From contig JAHCAW010000012.1 of assembly GCA_019634695.1 (NCBI GenBank), forward strand, positions 1-64,000: a stretch of 64,000 nucleotides of DNA, given 5' to 3'. Positions 57,218 to 64,000 of the stretch are shown here, piece after piece; the first letter of the stretch is position 1, and each line of letters starts with the position of its first letter. The translations under genes and the position numbers were made by a program. The notes below the pieces were generated by a model. It made no database searches, was not told the origin of the DNA, and saw nothing but the letters and a program-made list of their open reading frames with translations. This stretch comes from Candidatus Sumerlaeia bacterium. GTDB lineage: Bacteria > Sumerlaeota > Sumerlaeia > SLMS01 > JAHLLQ01.

Positions 57218-58927
57218 TCAGTACAGCGGCAGCCCCATCGCCACGTACAGCGACGCCAGGTTCGTCTGGTAGGAGAGCACGGCGGTGCTGAAGGCGCTCT
57301 GGGCGTTGAACAGGTCGTCCTGGGCGATGCGCACCTCGGTGATCGTCGAGAAGCCGACTTCGAAGCTCTCGTTGATCAGGGACAGGTTTCGTCGGGCCTG
57401 CTCGACGCGCTTGCTCAGCACCGTCAGGCGCGCCTCGTTGGTCAGCACCGCGCGGTGGGTGCTCATGACCTCGCGCGTCAGGCGGCGGTCGAGCGACTCG
57501 CGGTCGGTCAGGATGTTCTCCAGACGCAGGCCGGCCTGGCGGGCGGCCTGGCGCTCGCGGATGTTCTGCAGCGGAATCCGCAGGGCCAAGCCGGCGTCGT
57601 AGGTGTTGTTGCCGAAGCGATTGGCCTCCTGCCAGCGGGCGTCGTCGCCCTGCCAGGAGTAGCCGGTGGTGAAGTCCAGGAAGGGCAGCAGGTTGTTGCG
57701 GGCAAGCTGCTGGCTGATGCGGGAGAGTTCGATGTCGATGTCGGCCAGCAGGAGCTCGCGGCGGTGGGCCTGGGCGTACTCGATGGCGGTCTCGACGTCG
57801 GGAATCTCCAGACGCCCCTGCATCATGAGGCCCTCGGTGACATCGAGCAGGGAGATCGGGGTGTCGAGCGGCAGGCCGACGGTGAGCAGGAGTTGGTCGC
57901 GCGCGTTGTCGAGACTCTCCTGGCGGTTGATGGCGCGCTCGATTTCCTCGAGGAACTGGATTTCAGCGCGCAGGATTTCGGATTCGGCGACGCGGCCGAC
58001 CTCGTACTTGATGCGCGTCTCGTCGAGGAAGCGATAGCGCTCGCGGATGGCGTCGCGGCTGACGAGGAGCTGGCGCCGGGCGGTCAGGATGCTGAAGTAC
58101 TGGCGGATGACGTCTTGGATGGTGTCGCGGCGGGTGAGCAGGAAGGACAGGTCCTGGCGCATCTCGCTCAGGCGGGCGCGTCGCAGGTCGGCGGTGCCGA
58201 TGTCGGTGCCGTCGCCGGTGAGCAGTCCGCTGCCGCGCAGGAGCGGCTGGTTGAGCCGCACGGCGGCCGAGGCGTCCCATTCGCTGGCCGTGCCGTGCTG
58301 GTCGTGGTCGCGCGACGAAATGCGGGTGCGCGTCTCGTCGAGGCTGGCGGTCAGGCGGCCGGCGGTTGGCAGGTTCTGGGTGACGTCGACTCCGACGCCG
58401 ACCGACGTGGTCTCGGTGGTGCGCGTCGTGGTGCCGCCCGGGCGACGACTTGGCACTTCGTCGTTGCGATTGTGCCGATACGTCGCACTGCTGACGAGGT
58501 CCACGAAGGGGGTGAAGAAGGCTTCCTCGACGATGACGTTGCTGCGGGCGATCTCCAGATTTCGCCCCGCATTGGTCAGCGTGAAGCTGCCCTCCAGGGC
58601 GACCTCGACCAACTGGCCCAGCGTCATCAGCGCGTAGGGCGAGTCCTCGGGCACGTCGGCGAAGACGACGCCGGTCGTGACGCTGTCGTCGCGCATCAGG
58701 TCCATGGACTGCATGTAGCGGCCCAGAACCTCGGCGCGCTGGCCGGGTGGCATGCGCAGGTCCTCGTAGGAGGGCAACCGGCCCTCGCGGGCCAGCCGCT
58801 CCATGCGGACAATGACGTCGCCCAGATCGGCATCGCCGGGCGACAGCGCGGGCGGCAGCAGCATCGCCAGAGTCAGGATAAGCAGGCCCCGGATGGGGAG
58901 AGAGCGAACAGACCGGAAACGGATCAT
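57218..58927 (-). CDS. TolC-family outer-membrane efflux protein
   Basis: The product has 569 residues from the ATG at 58927 with a signal peptide (IRGLLILTLAMLLPPALS). Two OEP repeats are seen: LVEVALEGSFTLTNAGRNLE in the first half and ETAIEYAQAHRRELLLADID in the second. Strand regions contain VGVGVDVTQNLPTAGR and DASAAVRLNQPLLRGSG. It forms a trimeric channel for the adaptor and ATPase downstream. An N-terminal spacer of about 75 residues precedes the first repeat. No start codon upstream has a good ribosome binding site. Confidence 0.9.
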   Translation of the reverse strand: MIRFRSVRSLPIRGLLILTLAMLLPPALSPGDADLGDVIVRMERLAREGRLPSYEDLRMPPGQRAEVLGRYMQSMDLMRDDSVTTGVVFADVPEDSPYALMTLGQLVEVALEGSFTLTNAGRNLEIARSNVIVEEAFFTPFVDLVSSATYRHNRNDEVPSRRPGGTTTRTTETTSVGVGVDVTQNLPTAGRLTASLDETRTRISSRDHDQHGTASEWDASAAVRLNQPLLRGSGLLTGDGTDIGTADLRRARLSEMRQDLSFLLTRRDTIQDVIRQYFSILTARRQLLVSRDAIRERYRFLDETRIKYEVGRVAESEILRAEIQFLEEIERAINRQESLDNARDQLLLTVGLPLDTPISLLDVTEGLMMQGRLEIPDVETAIEYAQAHRRELLLADIDIELSRISQQLARNNLLPFLDFTTGYSWQGDDARWQEANRFGNNTYDAGLALRIPLQNIRERQAARQAGLRLENILTDRESLDRRLTREVMSTHRAVLTNEARLTVLSKRVEQARRNLSLINESFEVGFSTITEVRIAQDDLFNAQSAFSTAVLSYQTNLASLYVAMGLPLY

Positions 58928-59264
58928 GCCGGGCGGCAACCCCCGGAAGGTCGAAGTGCGGTTGGAAGCCCGGGCGACGTCGAACTCGTCGCGCAAGGCA
59001 GCCGTAGTCCTGACGCCGAGGCGTCTGGGGTGTCTACGCAAATAGCCGATTGCGGGCCAAGTCGACGGACCGGGCGCAGAGCGGCGCCGCCTGCCCCGTC
59101 AGTTATCCCCAACGGTGAAAGTCTCCTTGCCCTGATACCCGCCCCGGCCCCATTCCCCCTAACGTGATACGGGCCAAAGACGCAGCGGCTCGTCCGCCCC
59201 GGCGCCCGGGGGCTCGTGAGGCTGGGCGTCGCACTCCTCAAACCGGGGGCAAACGACTGCCACC
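58928..59264. other. Divergent intergenic region between the TolC-type gene and panC
   Basis: These 337 bases should hold both promoters. A near DnaA-box match TTATCCCCA (at about 59103) and a GC-rich palindrome around CCCCGGCGCCCGGGGG (about 59200) are present. I found no protein-like frame or RNA gene. Confidence 0.4.
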
Positions 59265-60116
59265 ATGGAAGTCGTTCAGTCGATTGCGCAGATGCGCGAG
59301 ATCCGGCGCCAGCTTGCCCTGACGCCCGAGGCCACCGTGGGCTTCGTGCCCACGATGGGGGCGCTGCACAAGGGCCACGGCCGCCTGATCCAGCGCGCCC
59401 TCAACACCGCCAGCCTCGTCGTCGTCTCCTCCTTCGTCAACCCCTTGCAGTTCAACGATCCACGCGATCTGGCCCGCTACCCGCGTACCCCGAGCCAGGA
59501 CCACGACATCTGCAACAAGCTCGGGGTGAACTACTTCTTCGAGCCCCCGGCCGAGGACATCTATCCCCCCGGCTTCCTCACCACGGTCAATGTCTCCCGT
59601 CTGGCCAATCGCCTCGAGGGCGCGTCGCGTCCGGGGCACTTCCGCGGCGTCTGCACCGTCGTCGCCAAGCTCTTCAACATCGTGCAGCCCCACTTCGCCT
59701 TCTTCGGCCACAAGGACGCCCAGCAGCTCGTCCTCATCCGCCACATGGTGCGCGACCTGGCCTTTGACATCGAGATCGTCGGCGTGCCCACCGAACGCGA
59801 CAAGAACGGGCTGGCCCTGAGCAGCCGCAACCAACTGCTCGACGACGAGCAGCGCCAGAAGGCCCTGTGCCTGAACCGGGCGCTGCGCCGCGTCCACTTC
59901 CTGGCCAAGAAGCAGGGCATCACCCACTGCGGCGAACTGCTGCAAGCGGTGCGCTCGGCCATCAACAGCGCCGGCGAGGGCGTCGAACTCGACTACGCCG
60001 CCATCGTCTCACGCACCACGCTCGAGGACCTCTCCCACATCGAGCGCGGCAACACGCTCGTCCTCGTGGCCGCCCGCGTCGGCGGCATCCGCCTGATCGA
60101 CTCGACGCGTCTCTGA
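59265..60116 (+). CDS. panC: Pantothenate synthetase
   Basis: The product has 283 residues, the normal length. Signature motifs are all present: VPTMGALHKGHGRLI, FVNPLQFN, EGASRPGHFRGVCTVVAKLF, FFGHKDAQQLVLI and GLALSSRNQLL. The enzyme ligates pantoate and beta-alanine with ATP to make pantothenate for CoA. It starts at the ATG at 59265 with no obvious ribosome binding site. panB and panD are not adjacent. It converges on the glycosylase gene. Confidence 0.96.
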   Translation: MEVVQSIAQMREIRRQLALTPEATVGFVPTMGALHKGHGRLIQRALNTASLVVVSSFVNPLQFNDPRDLARYPRTPSQDHDICNKLGVNYFFEPPAEDIYPPGFLTTVNVSRLANRLEGASRPGHFRGVCTVVAKLFNIVQPHFAFFGHKDAQQLVLIRHMVRDLAFDIEIVGVPTERDKNGLALSSRNQLLDDEQRQKALCLNRALRRVHFLAKKQGITHCGELLQAVRSAINSAGEGVELDYAAIVSRTTLEDLSHIERGNTLVLVAARVGGIRLIDSTRL

Positions 60117-60129
60117 GCGCATCGCCCCT

Positions 60130-60177
60130 GCAAGAAAACACTAATAACCAATACCTAAAAACTAAATACTCCTTTCC
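60130..60177. other. AT-rich low-complexity patch at a gene 3' end
   Basis: On the minus strand the DNA runs GGAGTATTTAGTTTTTAGGTA then TTGGTTATTAGTGTTTTCTTG, a marked AT-rich island containing the stop codon of the glycosylase gene. A similar T-rich string GTTGTTAGTTCTTGG follows the bshB1 stop (61921-61945). It may act as a terminator or be a dispersed repeat. Confidence 0.45.
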
Positions 60178-60728
60178 AACACCGCCCTCCGCGGCAGCTC
60201 CACCGCCTTCGATATTCCGATGCGCGGCGTCAGGCGCACCGTCTCGCCCCGCCGCCGGCGTCCGGGCTCGAGCCGCAGCGCGCCGCCCGCCAGCAGGTCC
60301 GCGCCATAGTGCCCCGGCCCGATCCCCATGGCCCGGCACACCTTCCCCGGCCCGTTGCACAGGTCCCGCAACGGCCGCCCCTCCCAGCCCCGCGCCGCGA
60401 TCATCGCCTCGATGCCCTCGACCGGCTCGAGCGCCCGCACCAGCACCGCCTCCCCCACTCCCTCGCGGCCCGTCACCACGTTCATGCAGTGGTGCATCCC
60501 GTAGCTGAAATACACGTAGGCCACGCCCGCCGGGCCGAACATCGCCCGGTTCCGCTCCGTCCTTCCGCGAAAGCAATGCGACGCCGGGTCGTCCTGCGTG
60601 TACGCCTCCGCCTCGACGATGCGCCCCGCACGCAGCACCCCGTGCGACTCGTGCACGAGCACACACCCCAACAGGCCCCGCACGGCCGCCTCCGCCCCCC
60701 GCTCCAGCATCAGACGCAGGTCGCTCAT
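60162..60728 (-). CDS. 3-methyladenine DNA glycosylase (AAG/Mpg family)
   Basis: The product has 188 residues from the ATG at 60728, the family length. Key motifs are [18 protein letters not shown] with the catalytic Glu, [28 protein letters not shown] and [14 protein letters not shown]. The enzyme excises alkylated purines. Together with the AlkC/AlkD-like protein at 12801 it is the second alkylation-repair gene in the window. Its 3' end lies in an AT-rich patch. Confidence 0.93.
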   Translation of the reverse strand: MSDLRLMLERGAEAAVRGLLGCVLVHESHGVLRAGRIVEAEAYTQDDPASHCFRGRTERNRAMFGPAGVAYVYFSYGMHHCMNVVTGREGVGEAVLVRALEPVEGIEAMIAARGWEGRPLRDLCNGPGKVCRAMGIGPGHYGADLLAGGALRLEPGRRRRGETVRLTPRIGISKAVELPRRAVLERSI

Positions 60729-60827
60729 CGCCCTCGCCGCCTCATCGCCGATCGCCCGCTCCCCTGCGAGTGTCTGTTGCGCTCGCTGTCCGTCCCGGCC
60801 AAGCTGCCCGCAAGGATCGTCTTGACC

Positions 60828-61733
60828 ATGAATCCAGACCCCGTCGCTGTGCCGGTTCCTCCCCAACGGCGACGCGTGCTCCAGCGCATGTTGCTCAACC
60901 TCGCACTCATCGTCGGCGGCTTCCTGCTCCTGTATGCCGGGGCCCTGTTCTTCCTGCAACGCAAGCTCATCTACTTCCCGCGCGACTACCCGGTGAACTA
61001 CGGGATGACACTCGGCGGTGTCGGCGGCACCGAAATCGTCTTCGAGACCCCGGCCGGGCGCCAGACGATGTTCTACCTGCCGCCGCGCGACAACCCGGAC
61101 GCCCCGCCCAAACGCCTCTGGATTCTCTTCGGCGGCAACGGGTCGCTGGCGCTCGACTGGCTCGACATCGCGGAAACCGCCGGCAGGCAGGGGCCCGGGC
61201 TCGGTTTCCTGCTCGTCGACTATCCGGGCTACGGCAACTGCGCCGGCAAGCCCAGCCGCACCACCATCCTGCACACCATCGACGCGGTGCTGCCCGCATT
61301 GGCGCGCCATCTGGACGCGCCGGTCCCGACCCTCGAGGCCGACCTCAACGTCCTCGGCCACTCCCTCGGCGCCGCCACCGCCCTGGAGTTCGCCACACGC
61401 CACCCCGTGCAGCGCGCCTACATCATCTCGCCCTTCACGAGCCTGCTCGACATGGCCCGGCGCCAGGTCTTCTGGCCCATGATGCACCTGCTGCGCGACC
61501 GCTTCGACAACCGCGCCCGTCTCGCCGAGCTCGCCGCACGCACTCCCCGCCCCGAGATCCTTCTCTTCCACGGCGAGCAGGACGACATCGTCCCCTTCGC
61601 CATGGGCCGCGAACTCGCCACCCTGCATCCCGACCTGATCGACTTCCACCCGCAACCCACGCTGGATCACAACTGGATCCTCGACGTGCTCAAGAACGAC
61701 CTCGCCCGGCGAATGACCGAGCAGGGCAGGTGA
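60828..61733 (+). CDS. Membrane-anchored alpha/beta hydrolase
   Basis: The product has 301 residues from the ATG at 60828. One membrane helix (about residues 22-42, [20 protein letters not shown]) leads to an outward-facing hydrolase domain. The nucleophile elbow is GHSLGA, the acid is in [12 protein letters not shown] and the His in LDHNWIL. An oxyanion-side FGGNGS motif precedes it. This resembles ABHD/YqkD-type hydrolases; the substrate is unknown. It diverges from the glycosylase gene with 99 bases between them. Confidence 0.88.
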   Translation: MNPDPVAVPVPPQRRRVLQRMLLNLALIVGGFLLLYAGALFFLQRKLIYFPRDYPVNYGMTLGGVGGTEIVFETPAGRQTMFYLPPRDNPDAPPKRLWILFGGNGSLALDWLDIAETAGRQGPGLGFLLVDYPGYGNCAGKPSRTTILHTIDAVLPALARHLDAPVPTLEADLNVLGHSLGAATALEFATRHPVQRAYIISPFTSLLDMARRQVFWPMMHLLRDRFDNRARLAELAARTPRPEILLFHGEQDDIVPFAMGRELATLHPDLIDFHPQPTLDHNWILDVLKNDLARRMTEQGR

Positions 61734-61946
61734 GGGCGGCGTAGTCAGGGCAGATCGCAAAAAGATGAAGTCGGCGCGACCGGACCGAGGCGAATTCCAT
61801 ATTGCAGCATCGTATGACCGGCGACCACCAGGACGACCGGTGGGTTCCCGAGGACGGAGCGTGTCGGACGGACGCCCACAATGGGATGCAAGCCGCCCTG
61901 TGGTCCCGGCGTCGCGGCCAACACCCAAGAACTAACAACTGACCCT

Positions 61947-62660
61947 TCAGGCCTCCGCCAACCCCATCGGATCGTCGATCCTCAGCGGCGCGTCGGCGGT
62001 GAAGCCCTCGGCATAGCGCACGTTGATCAGTCCGCCGAAGAAGCCCGCACGCATCTCGATCATGTGCCAGGCAAGGTCGCTGGAGACGTAGGTCTCCGGG
62101 CCCTGGTAGTCGGGGTTGGCGAGCTGGGAGCGGTGGGCGCGCAGGGCCTCGAGCTTCGTGGACCAGACGTCGGTGATGTCGACGACGAAGTCCGGCCGGT
62201 TCGGCCAGCGCTGGCGCGAACCGACATAGTGGAAAAGGCGCGACGGCCGGAAGCGTTCCTGACCGGTGTCGTACTTGAGCACGTTCGACTGGAAGCAGGC
62301 GAAGCGCACGGCCTGGGCCAGCGCGTTGTGGTCCGGATGGTGGTCGCCGAATTCGTGGACGAAAACGACGCGGGGGCGCAGGGCGCGCAGCGTTTCGACG
62401 ACGCGACGAACGGCACCGGGCACGTCCTCGGCGATGCGGCCGTCGGGCAGGTCGAGGTTCACGCGTTCGACGCCCAGAATGCGGGCGGCGTCGGCGGCCT
62501 CGACGGCGCGTTCGGCCGGCGTGCCGCGCGTGCCCATCTCGCCGCGGGTGGCGTCGGCGATCACCACCCGGCGGCCGGTGCGCGCCATGCGCGCCACCGT
62601 GCCGCCGGCAAGGATTTCCACGTCGTCCGGGTGGGCCCCGATGAAGAGGGCGTCGGTCAT
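61947..62660 (-). CDS. bshB1: LmbE-type deacetylase, bacillithiol biosynthesis BshB1
   Basis: The product has 237 residues from the ATG at 62660. Zinc motifs are GAHPDDVEI (H10, D12, D13) and HHPDHNALAQAV. DATRGEMGTRGTPAER, then RILGVERVNLDLPDG and FHYVGSRQ are typical of BshB1. It would deacetylate GlcNAc-malate in bacillithiol synthesis. It lies 25 bases after cysK, which supplies the cysteine used in the next step, so the pairing makes biochemical sense. bshA and bshC are not in the window. Confidence 0.9.
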   Translation of the reverse strand: MTDALFIGAHPDDVEILAGGTVARMARTGRRVVIADATRGEMGTRGTPAERAVEAADAARILGVERVNLDLPDGRIAEDVPGAVRRVVETLRALRPRVVFVHEFGDHHPDHNALAQAVRFACFQSNVLKYDTGQERFRPSRLFHYVGSRQRWPNRPDFVVDITDVWSTKLEALRAHRSQLANPDYQGPETYVSSDLAWHMIEMRAGFFGGLINVRYAEGFTADAPLRIDDPMGLAEA

Positions 62661-62685
62661 GCGCAACGGCTCACTGCGGGGCGGC

Positions 62686-63651
62686 TCACTGCGAGGCGGC
62701 CTGCTCGGCAGCACGCGCCTCCTCGGTCAGCGCGGTGGACAGATAGCGCTCGGTGGCCGAGCAGCCGATCGTCACGATCAGCTTGCCGGCGTTCTCCGGG
62801 CGACGCGCCACGCGCAGCGCCGCCGTCACGTTCGCACCGGTCGAGATACCCGCCGGGATGCCTTCCTCGCGGTTGATTCGCCGCGCCATTTCGAAGGCCT
62901 CGTCGTTGGACACCTGCACCACCTCGTCCACGATGCTCGTGTTGAGGTTCTTGGGGATGAAGCCCGCGCCGATGCCCTGAATCTTGTGCGGCCCGGGCCG
63001 ACCGCCCGAAATGACCGGCGAGTCCACCGGCTCGACCGCGAACACTTTCACGCTGCTCTTGTACTTCTTGAGCACCTCGCCGCAGCCCGACGCCGTCCCG
63101 CCCGTCCCGACGCCCGACACCAGGATGTCCACCTTGCCCCCGGTGTCGCGCCAGATCTCCTCGGCGGTCGTCTCGCGGTGAATCTTCGGGTTCGCCGGAT
63201 TCTCGAACTGCTGCGGGACGAAGACGTTTTCCTCGCCGTACTCGCGCGCCAGCTCGCCGACGCGTTCGATCGCTCCCGGCATTCCCTTCGGACCCGGCGT
63301 CAGGACCACTTCCGCCCCGAGCATCCGCAGCAGAAGGCGCCGCTCCATGCTCATCGTCTCGGGCATCGTCAGGATCAGCCGGTAGCCACGCGCCGCGCAC
63401 ACGAACGCCAGCGCGATGCCCGTGTTGCCCGAGGTCGGCTCGATCACCGTCATGCCCGGCTTCAGCCGCCCGCTCTCCTCGGCCGTGTTGATCATGGCCA
63501 GCCCGATGCGGTCTTTCACCGACGACAGCGGGTTGAAGAACTCGCACTTCAGCGCCACCGTCGCCACGCAGTCCGCTGCCACCCGGTTCAATCGAATCAG
63601 CGGCGTGTTGCCGATCGTCTCGGTGATGTCGTTGTAGATCTTCCCGTGCAT
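62686..63651 (-). CDS. cysK: Cysteine synthase A (O-acetylserine sulfhydrylase)
   Basis: The product has 321 residues from the ATG at 63651, chosen because AAGGA lies nine bases upstream; an ATG at 63660 overlaps that site. The PLP lysine is K46 in [11 protein letters not shown]. The substrate loop is [12 protein letters not shown], the phosphate loop [19 protein letters not shown], and the C-terminal serine is in [14 protein letters not shown]. It makes cysteine from O-acetylserine and sulfide. It is cotranscribed with bshB1. A palindromic operator-like site and a TTGACA hexamer lie upstream. Confidence 0.94.
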   Translation of the reverse strand: MHGKIYNDITETIGNTPLIRLNRVAADCVATVALKCEFFNPLSSVKDRIGLAMINTAEESGRLKPGMTVIEPTSGNTGIALAFVCAARGYRLILTMPETMSMERRLLLRMLGAEVVLTPGPKGMPGAIERVGELAREYGEENVFVPQQFENPANPKIHRETTAEEIWRDTGGKVDILVSGVGTGGTASGCGEVLKKYKSSVKVFAVEPVDSPVISGGRPGPHKIQGIGAGFIPKNLNTSIVDEVVQVSNDEAFEMARRINREEGIPAGISTGANVTAALRVARRPENAGKLIVTIGCSATERYLSTALTEEARAAEQAASQ

Positions 63652-63673
63652 GGCTCGCATCCTTGACTTGAAT

Positions 63674-63723
63674 TCCTACCTAACCGATAGGATATCGTTC
63701 CGGCCCAAAGGTGCGCCTGTCAA
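63674..63723 (-). promoter_or_regulatory. Promoter and palindrome upstream of cysK
   Basis: On the minus strand TTGACA (63718-63723) is followed 23 bases later by TATCCT inside the palindrome TCCTA-N9-TAGGA (63674-63692). The palindrome overlaps the probable -10 region, which fits repressor control, perhaps by a sulfur- or Rrf2-type regulator. The spacing is longer than the usual 17, so the -10 assignment is tentative. Confidence 0.35.
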
Positions 63724-63738
63724 GGCGAACCGGCACGC

Positions 63739-64000
63739 TCACTCGATCTCGTCGACCAGTCCGTTGCCGGCATCCAAGGCAGCCGTATTCACGGCGTTTT
63801 CGTTGTAGGCCATCATCCGCGAGGGGCTCTCCTCGAGGTGGAAGTCGCGGAAGGCCCGCTCCTCGGCAGCCTGGAATTCCTCGTCATTCTCGAACGTGGC
63901 GGCGATTTCGCGCAGGCGCCGACGCTCCTCGGCATAGGGGTCCTCGCCGCCGCGGCGCTGCTGCCCGCCCTGACGGCGCGGGTCGCCACCCGAGCGTCCC
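63739..64000 (-). CDS. C-terminal part of an unrecognised protein (5' end outside window)
   Basis: The frame is open from the right edge to a TGA at 63739, giving 86 residues. It begins with a Gly/Arg/Gln-rich stretch (GGDPRRQGGQQRRGGEDPYA), then an acidic helix-rich part (EERRRLREIAATFENDEEFQ), then a tail ending in GNGLVDEIE. The composition looks disordered followed by helical. I do not recognise a family. It lies upstream of cysK on the same strand but is probably a separate unit, since the cysK promoter lies between them. Confidence 0.6.
   Translation of the reverse strand, partial: GRSGGDPRRQGGQQRRGGEDPYAEERRRLREIAATFENDEEFQAAEERAFRDFHLEESPSRMMAYNENAVNTAALDAGNGLVDEIE

Noticed and set aside
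57161..59167. A 668-codon plus-strand frame opposite the TolC-family gene
   Set aside because: Antisense to a protein with both OEP repeats; no independent evidence.

Overview
The window is GC-rich, almost fully coding DNA from a diderm (Gram-negative type) bacterium. Evidence for two membranes is two Pal/OmpA lipoproteins, a TolC-type outer-membrane channel, RseP, a Wzx/Wzy-type exopolysaccharide locus and a Kdo/WaaP-like kinase. Secreted proteins with FG-GAP and thrombospondin type 3 repeats, a pseudopilin of the GFTLIELLVVVAIISILA type followed by MPNFLEAQTRAK, a bacillithiol-type deacetylase and a 28-residue COX24-like ribosomal peptide together suggest an uncultured lineage such as Sumerlaeota, Hydrogenedentota or a PVC relative. 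That placement is inference, not a sequence match. No CRISPR array, prophage or IS element was seen.

Layout. 1-7.1 kb (minus): a giant secreted protein cut by the left edge, its small secreted partner and a pseudopilin. 7.4-9.5 kb (minus): a PBP4-type peptidase and a UPF0316 membrane protein. 9.6-17.2 kb (mostly plus): an FG-GAP/UnbV protein, a cysteine-free double thioredoxin-fold protein, a CoA-binding protein, a DNA alkylation repair protein, an M14 carboxypeptidase and a degenerate ADP-ribosylglycohydrolase-like protein. 17.2-20.7 kb: an ACT protein, ZapA with a coiled-coil partner, a YfcE-type phosphoesterase, FxsA and a lipoprotein.

20.7-38.2 kb is an exopolysaccharide locus: initiating sugar transferase, three glycosyltransferases, NAD-dependent epimerase, flippase, Wzz-type protein, FkbM methyltransferase, two O-antigen ligase/polymerase proteins and a TPR protein with a possible glycan-binding C terminus. 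A gingipain-like C25 protease lies inside it on the opposite strand. A perfect 23-bp repeat containing TTGACA lies about 100 bases upstream of both the Wzz and FkbM genes.

38.5-45.6 kb: a dxr-rseP-kinase operon, the 28-residue ribosomal peptide gene with a clear terminator, a long inverted array of 9-bp repeats, and uvrA. 45.6-52.9 kb: HicBA, a propeller/M23 endopeptidase pair, two Pal-like lipoproteins, PPK2, and a MntA/HepT toxin-antitoxin pair next to tRNA-Val(GAC). 53.0-59.0 kb: a two-component system facing a TolC/membrane-fusion/ABC-ATPase operon with no visible permease. 59.3-64 kb: panC, an alkyladenine glycosylase, an alpha/beta hydrolase, bshB1, cysK and the end of an unknown gene.

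The most unusual items are the apparent pseudoenzymes (matrixin-like, thioredoxin-like and ADP-ribosylglycohydrolase-like), the C25 protease within the polysaccharide locus, the duplicated promoter-like 23-mer and the 9-bp inverted repeat array.
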